The notes under the pieces: model-generated
Databases searched by the model: none
The model's input: only the letters and a program-made list of their open reading frames with translations
What the model was told of the DNA's origin: nothing
Shown: positions 1 through 6,606 of the stretch, in pieces
How positions within the stretch are numbered: position 1 is the first letter of the stretch
Layout: each line of letters opens with the position of its first letter
DNA from: an uncultured Bacillota bacterium
Lineage (GTDB): Bacteria > Bacillota > Sulfobacillia > UBA995 > UBA9673
Assembly: GCA_937863905.1 (NCBI GenBank)
Contig: CALMHV010000309.1
Coordinates: 1-6,626, forward strand
Direction: 5' to 3'
DNA length: 6,626 nucleotides
Position numbers and translations under genes: made by a program

Positions 1-780
1 GGTCGTGCCGATGTCCACGGCGAGCCCGAAGGAGCCGGACGCGGAAGCGCCGCGGTCCTTGCCGGCCCCCTTGCCGGCGCCCCCGAGCGGCGCCACGTCG
101 ACCGCCAGGACCTTGGGGGCCACATCCGAGAACGTGGCCTCGGCCGAACCGTTGCCCGAGGCGCCGCGACCGGCGGCCCCGAGCGCCCCGACCCCGCTCC
201 AGCCCCGCAGCCAGACGGCGACGTTCCAGTCGCCCTCGCGGAGGACCCGCGGCAGACGGCGGAGGAACTCAAGGTCGGCCCCTACGGAAAGAGACGGCAC
301 CCCGGCCTCGCGCCGCAGCGCGGCGACAAGCCGGGTCCAGTCGCTGGCGTTCTCGGTGAGGGTCGGCGCGTCCAGCTTGAGGTCCACGCGCCGGAGGAGG
401 GGGTCGAGCCCGAAACGGCCGACCAGGTCGTCGCTTTCCTCCGTGAGGACCTCGCCCTGGCGGATCTTCTCGATTAGCACGCGGTGCTGGGCCAGGCGGG
501 CGAAATCGGGAACCTCGATGGTCAGGTCGCCCGCGACTTGGGTCCGGCAGGCCGGCACGTAGCCCTCGGCCCGCCGCTTGGCGGGAACGTTGCCCTCCAG
601 GTAGCGAGCGGCGTCGGCGGAGCCGGCGACCACCTTGACCAGGCACTGGCCGCAGGTCCCCTCGCCGCCGCAGTTGCTCTTGAGCTCGATGCCGGCCATA
701 GCGGCGGCCTGCCGCAGGGTCGTCCCCTGGGCGACCGTCATGGTCAGGTTGTCCGGCACGAACGTCACCTTACAGGACAA
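1..780 (-). CDS. acsV: Corrinoid activation protein, ferredoxin/ASKHA ATPase (RACo), 3' end cut by window
   Basis: Reductive activator of the CFeSP: uses ATP hydrolysis to drive electron transfer onto Co(II), restoring the active Co(I) state after accidental oxidation. Only the first 260 codons are present. Residues 1-92 are a [2Fe-2S] plant-type ferredoxin domain with C37, C43, C46 and C78 (CX5CX2C plus a distal Cys). Residues about 95-190 are a linker and middle domain, and the window ends within GLAVDIGTT (252-260), the phosphate-binding motif that opens the ASKHA (DUF4445-type) domain. The TTG at 780 is preferred as start because AAGGTG lies eight bases before it; a GTG at 768 would give a protein four residues shorter with a site 20 bases away. 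Between the middle and ASKHA domains are Gly/Ala/Ser-rich stretches that I do not recall in relatives. A related activator of methyltransferases (RamA-like) is the alternative, but the place right after acsC argues for CFeSP. Confidence 0.92.
   Translation of the reverse strand, partial: MSCKVTFVPDNLTMTVAQGTTLRQAAAMAGIELKSNCGGEGTCGQCLVKVVAGSADAARYLEGNVPAKRRAEGYVPACRTQVAGDLTIEVPDFARLAQHRVLIEKIRQGEVLTEESDDLVGRFGLDPLLRRVDLKLDAPTLTENASDWTRLVAALRREAGVPSLSVGADLEFLRRLPRVLREGDWNVAVWLRGWSGVGALGAAGRGASGNGSAEATFSDVAPKVLAVDVAPLGGAGKGAGKDRGASASGSFGLAVDIGTT
58..81 (-). repeat. Short tandem duplication in acsV linker
   Basis: Two adjacent 12-base units that differ at one base encode Gly-Ala-Gly-Lys twice (residues 234-241). 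This in-frame duplication lies in the low-complexity linker just before the ASKHA domain and looks like replication slippage in GC-rich DNA. Confidence 0.6.
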
Positions 781-788
781 GGCCCACC

Positions 789-794
789 CACCTT
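789..794 (-). promoter_or_regulatory. Shine-Dalgarno of acsV
   Basis: Reads AAGGTG on the minus strand with an eight-base spacer to the TTG at 780. The good spacing is the main reason to prefer TTG over the GTG at 768, which would be 20 bases away. Confidence 0.6.
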
Positions 795-842
795 TTCGTT
801 TGTCGCTTGCCGCGGCCGGCTTTCGCCGCCACCGTGTCTGGC

Positions 843-862
843 GGCCGCGCGTCCGCGCGGCC
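843..862 (-). other. GC-rich hairpin directly after acsC
   Basis: An 8-bp perfect stem (GGCCGCGC with GCGCGGCC) around a four-base loop, eight bases after the acsC stop. A competing 7-bp hairpin, 825-831 with 839-845, shares three bases with it, so only one can form fully. As after acsB, no T-run follows on the coding strand. It lies in the 90-base acsC-acsV spacer and may be a stability, processing or attenuation element; the function is inference. Confidence 0.5.
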
Positions 863-870
863 CGGGCCGG

Positions 871-2223
871 CTAGGACGACCGGCCGTACCGTTCCTTGGC
901 GAAGGCCGGGATACCGGCGGCCTCGCGTGGGCCGACGATGACCTTCCAGCCCGAAACGTCCGCGAGCTTGCCGGACAGGACGGCCACGTAGCCCGGGATG
1001 ACGATCTCCTTGCTCGGAACGAGCTTCTCCACCTCGAACTTCTTCAAGGCGTCGGCAATGGCGTCGGCCGTGAACTTGCCGGCCGCGTAAGACGTGAGGA
1101 CCGAAGTCCCTTCGGTGTTGATGGCCAGGATGTAGGACGGCACCTTCGAGGCGGCCACTTCGCCCTCGACGGTGTAGTAGGTAAGGGAGAAGTTCGTCGT
1201 CACGTAGAGCGGCGACTTGGGCCCGGCCTCGCCGATCCGGTTGAGCTTGGCCTCGACCTGGATGGGCTTTTGCGGGTCGGTGTAGATGTTCTGCCTCCAG
1301 GTGAGGAGGGTCAGGACCTGCGGACGCTCCACGGCCTTGATGACGATGAGGCTGGCGTACTTGGCCATGTAGACGGAGGCCTGCGTCATCTCGGCCAGCG
1401 GGTCCTTCTCGGCGCAGAAGGCGGCGATGGGGAAGCCGAAGGGCCGGAATTTCTTCTTGATGGCCAGACGCCGAACCTGGGTGAGGTCGGCGAGGACCTT
1501 GCCCGTCTCGCGCGCCCCCGAGTCGAGGATGATGTCCTTGAAGCCGGTCTTGGCGATGCGCTCGACCAGGTTGGCTGTCTCGTCCAGGCCCGCGCCCCGG
1601 AGGACGACCGCGCAGCCCTTCTCCTTGGCCAGGGCGACGACGGCGTCCGCGGTCGCGGGCGTGCCCCAAGCCAGGATGGGCTTACGGTCGGCCACCACGT
1701 CGAGGGCGGCCTTCAGGGCCTCGGGCTTCTCGGCCACGAGCATCAGGGCGAGCTTGGTCTTCTCGGCGACGGCCTTGGCGGCGGCGGCGAACTTGGCCGG
1801 GTCGCCGGTGACGTTGCGCACGGCGACCAGGTCCACCGTGTAGCGCTGACCCACGCGTTCGAAAACAAGTTCGGCGATCTTGGCGAGCCGCGCGGCGAGG
1901 GCGCCGGCGTCGAGGTCGTCGCCGACCTCCACGGCCACACCGGCCGGATGGTAGAAGGTCTTGTCATGCCGGAACAGGACGTTCTCGTCGCCCAGTTCGA
2001 CCTCGTGGTCCACGCCCGGCGCGCCGATCTTGACCAGGCGAATGGGCGGAGCGGCGGCCGAGCCGAGGGCTTCTTTGGCCTCTTCCGAGACGTAGGGGCA
2101 GGCCTCGAGGCTGGCCTTGCCCGAAGCCAGGGCCATGGCGAAGGCCAGGCAGGTCGGGACGCCGCACTCGTTACAGTTCTTCCTGGGCAAGAGCTTGAAG
2201 ATGTCTAGCCCGGTCAGTGCCAC
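871..2223 (-). CDS. acsC: Corrinoid iron-sulfur protein (CFeSP), large subunit
   Basis: Large (gamma) subunit of the cytoplasmic CFeSP, which takes the methyl group from methyltetrahydrofolate through the methyltransferase AcsE and hands it to the A-cluster of AcsB. With the GTG start at 2223 the protein has 450 residues (446 in Moorella). The N-terminal [4Fe-4S] domain has C17, C20, C25 and C42 in a CX2CX4CX16C pattern, at the same positions as in Moorella; this cluster reduces the cobalt. A TIM-barrel domain follows (roughly 60-325), then a C-terminal cobalamin-binding domain (roughly 330-450) with well-conserved blocks around residues 341-353 and 426-437. A TTG start 14 codons upstream is possible but adds residues with no counterpart in the family. 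The usual partner gene acsD is not in the window and is expected beyond position 1. Stop is TAG; acsV follows after 90 bases. Confidence 0.96.
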   Translation of the reverse strand: MALTGLDIFKLLPRKNCNECGVPTCLAFAMALASGKASLEACPYVSEEAKEALGSAAAPPIRLVKIGAPGVDHEVELGDENVLFRHDKTFYHPAGVAVEVGDDLDAGALAARLAKIAELVFERVGQRYTVDLVAVRNVTGDPAKFAAAAKAVAEKTKLALMLVAEKPEALKAALDVVADRKPILAWGTPATADAVVALAKEKGCAVVLRGAGLDETANLVERIAKTGFKDIILDSGARETGKVLADLTQVRRLAIKKKFRPFGFPIAAFCAEKDPLAEMTQASVYMAKYASLIVIKAVERPQVLTLLTWRQNIYTDPQKPIQVEAKLNRIGEAGPKSPLYVTTNFSLTYYTVEGEVAASKVPSYILAINTEGTSVLTSYAAGKFTADAIADALKKFEVEKLVPSKEIVIPGYVAVLSGKLADVSGWKVIVGPREAAGIPAFAKERYGRSS

Positions 2224-2233
2224 CTGTTCTCTT

Positions 2234-2243
2234 CTCCCTTCCT
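2234..2243 (-). promoter_or_regulatory. Weak Shine-Dalgarno region of acsC
   Basis: The purine-rich stretch here reads AGGAAGGGAG on the minus strand, with GGGAG ending 10 bases before the GTG at 2223. It is less complete and further from the start than the sites of acsA and acsB. It supports initiation at the GTG, because this sequence would be inside the coding region if the upstream TTG at 2265 were used. Confidence 0.5.
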
Positions 2244-2264
2244 GGAAACTCCCTTCCCCAAACA

Positions 2265-2356
2265 ACGGGGGCGGCCGCAGCCGTGGAGGCGGACCCGCCC
2301 GGCCGCCGCGCTCGGCGGCGGTAGTCCCGGGCGGCCGGCGAGCCGGCCGCCCCCGT
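2265..2356 (-). repeat. Nested inverted repeats in the acsB-acsC spacer
   Basis: Outer arms 2265-2277 and 2344-2356 form a perfect 13-base inverted repeat (ACGGGGGCGGCCG and its complement) with 66 bases between. Inside, 2295-2302 pairs with 2327-2334 (8 bp) and 2302-2308 pairs with 2313-2319 (7 bp around loop 2309-2312). The outer right arm and part of the 2327-2334 arm overlap the hairpin at 2329-2352, so the transcript could adopt alternative folds. The stretch fills most of the 141 bases between the two genes. I find no ORF in it. It may be a small palindromic repeat family or a structured mRNA element; neither can be decided from one copy. Confidence 0.6.
2329..2352 (-). other. GC-rich hairpin directly after acsB
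   Basis: A perfect 10-bp stem (GGGCGGCCGG pairing with CCGGCCGCCC) around a four-base loop begins 12 bases after the acsB stop codon. No T-run follows on the coding strand, so it does not look like a classical intrinsic terminator. A role in protecting the acsA-acsB transcript 3' end, partial termination or RNA processing is inference. Confidence 0.55.
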
Positions 2357-2364
2357 GTCTCACC

Positions 2365-4566
2365 CTAGATGATCGACGGCAGGCTGAGGCAGGGATGCCC
2401 CTTCTCGGACAGGAAGGCCACGACTTCCTCCGGCGTCGTGCCGGCGGACTCGTCGGCGATCTTGTCGATGAAGTCGGCCCCGAGCCCGGCCTGCTCGCAC
2501 CGCTCGCGGAACCCGCGGTCGATGAGGTAGCTCTTGAGTTCCTTCGGCATCCAGGCGACCCGCGCCAGGCCGCCGTCGGCCACGATGAACCGCTTGGAGA
2601 GGATGTAGGTGCGGCCGACGCCCATGAACCCCGGGGTCTGGAGACCGCCGCCGACCTGGCCGGCCAGCGTGGAGAAGGTCATGCCGCAGGGCGTCATCCC
2701 CTTGTGCTCGCGGGTGGTGACCATGATCCCGTTCGCCTCGGGGAAGATGGCGATGATGGACTCGAAGCAGCCGCACGAGGTCATCGGCTTGTCCAGGAAA
2801 GTGTAGAGGTTGACCTCCGGGATGTTCCCCCGGGACGCGGCGTTGACGATGTCGTTGACCGAGGCCCACATGCCCCTCTCGTCGTCGAGGGCCGGGCCCT
2901 TGACGATGGGCTGGTTCGGGCCGGTCGGATTGATCTCCAAGCTGGCCTTGGCGTCCAGCCACGTCACCGCGCCGCAGAGGCCCACGCGCTCCGGAGCGAT
3001 GATGCAGGCATGGGTCGGGGCGAACGACTGGCAGAGCGTGCAGGTGTAGAATTCGTCCACCTTGTCGTCGGTGAGCCCCTGCATCCGTTGGTCGCGCTCG
3101 AGGTACTTCTGCTTGGCCAGCTTGAGGGCTTCCAGAACCTTGGCCTGGTCGGTGAGGATGGTGACCTGGACGCGGTCGACGATAGCCGGGAACTCGGCCT
3201 TGAACTTCGCGATGAGGAGGTCGCCGAAGTGACGGAACTTGAAGCCCTTGGCGATAGCCTCCTTGGACACGCGCAGCCAGGTCATGTCGCGCTGCGCCGT
3301 GTGCCACAGACCCTCGGCGTAGTTGGTGAAGTAGTGGATGCGGCGCTCGAGGACCGACTCGAAGTCCGCCTGCATCTTACGCCCGTAGATGTCGACGATG
3401 GTCCCGATGGGCACGTTGGCGCCCTCGGGGAAACCGTCGACCTCCGGACCGATGACTTCGACCTGGCCGTCCTTGACGTGGTCGAGGTCCACCATGCGCA
3501 CGAGTTCGAAGGTGGGCGACTTGCCGTTGCCCATCTCGAAGTAGCAGTCGGGCTTCCGGATGGTCTCGCCCTCGAACGACGGGCCGAAGTTCAGCGGGAT
3601 GTTCGGCTTGGCCGACACGAGCTTGATGCCGCGCGTCTCCATGCAGAACTTGACGATGTCACTGTAGTCCGGGTGCGACACGTACCAGTCCTTGATCTCC
3701 TCGTCGACCGGCGTGTCGAGGATGACCGGGAAGCCGAGGAAGATGGCGCCGAAGTGCGCGGCCACCTTGACCTCGTCGACCTCGCCGAGCTGCAGGACGA
3801 AGGCCCGGACGCGGCGGTGCTGGTAGTCGCGGTGTTGCTCCCGGAGTCCGGGCGGGATGCCGCCGAAGGCCATACCGGCCCGCAGCGCGTAGTTGACGGC
3901 ATGGATGACCTGGGTGAAGTTGCCGATGGGGAAAGCGATGTAGTCCACGCCGAGCTTGACGTTCTCCTCAAGGCACTGCTCGATGATCTCGTCGGAGGCG
4001 AAGATCATCAGGCCGTTGCCCATGATCTCCTCGACGATTCTCGCGGCTTCCTTCGAGCTGCGGGCCTTGCCGAGGATGACCGCCTGCCCGGGGATGGTCC
4101 AGTCGACGAGCTTGATGCCGTACCGCCGGACGGCGGGGTCGGGCAGAAAGCCCGTCCAGGGCTCGACCTTCGGCTCGTCCTTGACCAGGTAGTGCATGGC
4201 CTCGATGATCTCGGCGGCGTAGAGGGTGGACTCGCCCCAGAGACGGGCGTTGGCGAAGGTCAGTTCGTCCCTCACCTGGGACCGCATCCGGTTGAGGATG
4301 GGGACCAGTTCGCCGAGCCGGGTCACGGCCTCGCCCGAGAGACAGCGGATGACCGGCAGGTAGTAGGCCGTGTCGGGGTAGCCGACAGGAGCGTCCGGCC
4401 CGTGGAGACGGAGGGCCTGGCTCAGCAGGATCTCGGCGTAGGAAAGCGCGATGATCGTGCCGTCAAGAGCCCGCCGTAGGAGCCTCTTCGGCATGGCCTC
4501 AGGGCTCGGGATGGCGGCTTCGTATATCTTCTCGAACTCCTCGCGGGTGATTTGAGCGACTGCCAT
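2365..4566 (-). CDS. acsB: Acetyl-CoA synthase (CO-methylating), ACS subunit of CODH/ACS
   Basis: Condenses CO from AcsA, a methyl group from the corrinoid protein and CoA into acetyl-CoA. The product is 733 residues, against 729 in Moorella. The A-cluster is intact: C509, C512, C521 and C531 bind the [4Fe-4S] cubane, and C512 together with C598 and C600 of a Cys-Gly-Cys motif hold the two nickel ions. All sit three residues after the Moorella ligands. F515, near the proximal nickel, and W421, near the CoA site, fit the same offset. The N-terminal domain (about residues 1-315), which docks on CODH and carries the CO tunnel, is present; archaeal ACS lacks it, so this is the bacterial form. The frame is open a further 108 codons upstream, but that part overlaps acsA and has no homology; the ATG at 4566 is chosen because AGGAGGAGG lies eight bases before it and the protein then aligns with Moorella from its N-terminus. 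Stop is TAG. C627 stands where I recall a serine in Moorella. Confidence 0.98.
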   Translation of the reverse strand: MAVAQITREEFEKIYEAAIPSPEAMPKRLLRRALDGTIIALSYAEILLSQALRLHGPDAPVGYPDTAYYLPVIRCLSGEAVTRLGELVPILNRMRSQVRDELTFANARLWGESTLYAAEIIEAMHYLVKDEPKVEPWTGFLPDPAVRRYGIKLVDWTIPGQAVILGKARSSKEAARIVEEIMGNGLMIFASDEIIEQCLEENVKLGVDYIAFPIGNFTQVIHAVNYALRAGMAFGGIPPGLREQHRDYQHRRVRAFVLQLGEVDEVKVAAHFGAIFLGFPVILDTPVDEEIKDWYVSHPDYSDIVKFCMETRGIKLVSAKPNIPLNFGPSFEGETIRKPDCYFEMGNGKSPTFELVRMVDLDHVKDGQVEVIGPEVDGFPEGANVPIGTIVDIYGRKMQADFESVLERRIHYFTNYAEGLWHTAQRDMTWLRVSKEAIAKGFKFRHFGDLLIAKFKAEFPAIVDRVQVTILTDQAKVLEALKLAKQKYLERDQRMQGLTDDKVDEFYTCTLCQSFAPTHACIIAPERVGLCGAVTWLDAKASLEINPTGPNQPIVKGPALDDERGMWASVNDIVNAASRGNIPEVNLYTFLDKPMTSCGCFESIIAIFPEANGIMVTTREHKGMTPCGMTFSTLAGQVGGGLQTPGFMGVGRTYILSKRFIVADGGLARVAWMPKELKSYLIDRGFRERCEQAGLGADFIDKIADESAGTTPEEVVAFLSEKGHPCLSLPSII

Positions 4567-4574
4567 AGCTTTTT

Positions 4575-4583
4575 CCTCCTCCT
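4575..4583 (-). promoter_or_regulatory. Shine-Dalgarno of acsB
   Basis: Reads AGGAGGAGG on the minus strand, eight bases before the ATG at 4566 and inside the 25-base gap after the acsA stop. It decides the acsB start against the longer in-frame reading that runs back into acsA. The tight spacing implies acsA and acsB share one transcript. Confidence 0.85.
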
Positions 4584-4591
4584 CTCCCCGG

Positions 4592-6592
4592 TTAGTAGCC
4601 GGCGGCCAGGCTCGTGCCGAACTTCTCGGCCGTGGCCTTGTGGATGCGGAGCTTCCAGGTCCGGTAGTCGAGGGCCTCAAGCAGCTTCTTGGCCCCTTCG
4701 ACTGGGTCCGGCTCCAGGATGAAGTAGCCGCCGAACACGTCGTGGGCGATCTGGGTGGCGACCCCGTAGACGAGTTGGCTGCCCTCGATGTGCGGCATGA
4801 CGCCGACGTGGGTCGGGATACCCATGGCCACCGCCCAGGAACCGATGGAGACCGCCTTCTCGTGCATGGCTTCGGGGGCCGAGGCCACAAACGGGACCTT
4901 CGGGATGTCTACGCCGAGGTCGTTGGCCATGGCCGTCAGGAGGTCGGCGGCGCGGGTGTTGTCCACGCACGACCCCATGTGGAAGGCGAGCGGCAGGCCG
5001 GGCTTCACGCCCGAGGCCTTCTCCAGGCGCTTCAGGAAGGCCTTGAGACCGTCGCCGGCGTACTTGTCGACCGCCGACGGGTGGAGCAGGCCGTGCTTGG
5101 CGAAGGCCACCGCGCCGCAGCCGGTCGCCAGGATGAGGACGTTGTTCTTCGCCAGTTCCTTGACGATCTCGATGTGGCCGAAGTCCTGGACCTGCTTGGT
5201 GTTGTTGCAGCCGGCGAAGAGGCACACGCCGCGGAGCTCGCCCGAGGCGATGGCGTCGTTGATGACGCGGATGGGGTTATCCGGGTTGACCTTGCCGAGA
5301 ATGTCCAGCAGAGCCTCGGTGGAGAACCCGGCGACGACCTCGTGCTTGAGGGCCGGGACATCGATCTTGGCCGGGTCGCGTTCCCGGTAGGCCGCGATGG
5401 CCACGCGGACCATCGCCTTAGCCGTGTCCAGGGCCGTGTCCTCACGGAAGTCGAAGTACTGGGAGCCCGGGATCTTGGCGATGGGCGAGGTGCACATGAG
5501 CTTGGTGTGATAGCACTTGGAGAGCGGGCCAAGGGCCGGGGTGACGCATTGGACGTCGGCGATTATGCCGTCCAGGGCCCCGGTGAGGATGGCCAGTTCC
5601 TGGGAGGCCGTGTTGGCCGCGATGAAGACGCCCTCGCGGCTCAGGAGTTCGTTGCCGGTGCAGCAGATGCCGACCACGTTCACACCCTTGGCGCCGACGG
5701 CCTTGGCCTCGTCGGTGAGGGCGCGGGCCGCGTCGACGACCAGGGAACTCAGGGTCGGGTTGTGGCCGTGGCAGGCGATGTTGACGTAGGCCGGGTCGAT
5801 GACGCCGAGGTTGGCCTGGGAGACGATGGGCGCCGGCGTGCCGAACAGGATGTCGGAGATGTCGGTGGCCAGGTGCATGCCGGTGTAGTCGGCCAGGGAG
5901 GTCTTCAGGGCGCCGAAGATGATGTTGACCGGGTCGGCGTCCATACCCATGGCCGTCTGATGCATGCACTCCACGACCGCCCGGTCGATGGACGACGGGG
6001 CGATGTTGGTGTTGGTGAACTTCGCCTTGCGGCCCTCGGTGATGTACGACCAGAGGAAGGTGCAAGGCTCGTCGGTGTAGCGGCCGAAGTCCTCGAGGGC
6101 GGCGACGGCGACCGACTTGGCCAGTTCGCTGTCGGTCCTCCCCTCGACCTCGAGCCCGATGGCCTTCGCCACGCGCCGCAGCTTCGCGGGGTCGGCGATG
6201 GTGTAGTCCGCGATCTTGCCCTCGGCCACGTGCTTGAGGGTCAGGGCCTGGTGCCGGCCGTGGTCCGAGTGGCACGATGTGCCTCCGGCGGCCATCCGAG
6301 CGATGTTGCGGGCCACGATGGTGTAGTCGGCGGCGCCGCAGATACCGCGCTGCTCACCCGGACGCTTCGGGTTGATGCGGCAGGGACCCTGGATGCAGAT
6401 GCGGCAGCACAGGCCGGCCAGACCGAACGCGCACTGCGGCGTTTGCTGCAGGTAGCGGTCGAAGGCCGTCTCCACGCCGCACTCCCGGCAGCGATTGAGG
6501 ACCTCCAGCGCGGCTGGGTCACAGGTGCGCGGAGGCTCATTCGCTCCCTTGCCTTTGGGCGGGGTGGCGAGCGCCTTACTCTCCTCGGACAT
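4592..6592 (-). CDS. acsA: Ni-Fe carbon monoxide dehydrogenase, CODH subunit of CODH/ACS
   Basis: Reversibly reduces CO2 to CO in the cytoplasm and channels the CO to acetyl-CoA synthase. The 666-residue protein is close to the 674 of Moorella AcsA and shares its typical Gly-Tyr C-terminus. Iron-sulfur cysteines for the D and B clusters are C54, C62, C63, C66, C71 and C85, each exactly 15 residues after the Carboxydothermus CODH-II ligands. The Ni-Fe-S C-cluster ligands H277, C311, C349, C462, C492 and C542 are all present at a constant offset of 16. The proton-transfer histidines (H108, H111, H114) and the catalytic lysine (K579) are also there, so the enzyme looks fully active. The ATG start is fixed by a perfect AAGGAGGT six bases upstream. 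It is the first gene visible in the operon; acsB follows after 25 bases, supporting a CODH/ACS complex rather than a stand-alone CO oxidiser (cooS). Unusual is an extra CxxC (C35, C38) before the D-cluster. Family identity is very secure. Confidence 0.98.
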   Translation of the reverse strand: MSEESKALATPPKGKGANEPPRTCDPAALEVLNRCRECGVETAFDRYLQQTPQCAFGLAGLCCRICIQGPCRINPKRPGEQRGICGAADYTIVARNIARMAAGGTSCHSDHGRHQALTLKHVAEGKIADYTIADPAKLRRVAKAIGLEVEGRTDSELAKSVAVAALEDFGRYTDEPCTFLWSYITEGRKAKFTNTNIAPSSIDRAVVECMHQTAMGMDADPVNIIFGALKTSLADYTGMHLATDISDILFGTPAPIVSQANLGVIDPAYVNIACHGHNPTLSSLVVDAARALTDEAKAVGAKGVNVVGICCTGNELLSREGVFIAANTASQELAILTGALDGIIADVQCVTPALGPLSKCYHTKLMCTSPIAKIPGSQYFDFREDTALDTAKAMVRVAIAAYRERDPAKIDVPALKHEVVAGFSTEALLDILGKVNPDNPIRVINDAIASGELRGVCLFAGCNNTKQVQDFGHIEIVKELAKNNVLILATGCGAVAFAKHGLLHPSAVDKYAGDGLKAFLKRLEKASGVKPGLPLAFHMGSCVDNTRAADLLTAMANDLGVDIPKVPFVASAPEAMHEKAVSIGSWAVAMGIPTHVGVMPHIEGSQLVYGVATQIAHDVFGGYFILEPDPVEGAKKLLEALDYRTWKLRIHKATAEKFGTSLAAGY

Positions 6593-6598
6593 CTTCTA

Positions 6599-6606
6599 AC
6601 CTCCTT
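6599..6606 (-). promoter_or_regulatory. Shine-Dalgarno of acsA
   Basis: On the minus strand this reads AAGGAGGT, a perfect match to the 16S rRNA anti-Shine-Dalgarno, with a six-base spacer to the ATG at 6592. It is the strongest initiation site in the window and fixes the acsA start. The remaining 20 bases to the window edge are too short to judge for a promoter. Confidence 0.9.

Noticed and set aside
269..646. 125-codon minus-strand ORF inside the acsV region
   Set aside because: It is in a different frame from acsV, and the acsV frame carries the ferredoxin cysteines and the ASKHA motif. The Arg/Gly/Pro-rich translation is a shadow.
2224..2265. TTG start giving acsC 14 extra residues
   Set aside because: The extra residues have no counterpart in the family and are encoded by what looks like the ribosome binding region; GTG at 2223 places the cluster cysteines at the same positions as in Moorella.
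2224..2364. Intrinsic terminator or separate promoter between acsB and acsC
   Set aside because: The hairpins lack a T-run on the coding strand, and I see no convincing -35/-10 pair in this GC-rich spacer; kept only as structured repeats.
2395..4479. 694-codon open frame on the plus strand opposite acsB, and a 574-codon one at 484-2208 opposite acsC and acsV
   Set aside because: Both are antisense to clearly identified conserved genes. Their translations are rich in Asp, Gly, Leu, Val and Arg with no domain pattern, which is the expected mirror of strong G/C third-position bias.
4567..4890. 108-codon N-terminal extension of acsB
   Set aside because: It overlaps the end of acsA in another frame, is Arg/Ser/Pro-rich without family similarity, and the internal ATG at 4566 has a strong Shine-Dalgarno and aligns with the Moorella start.
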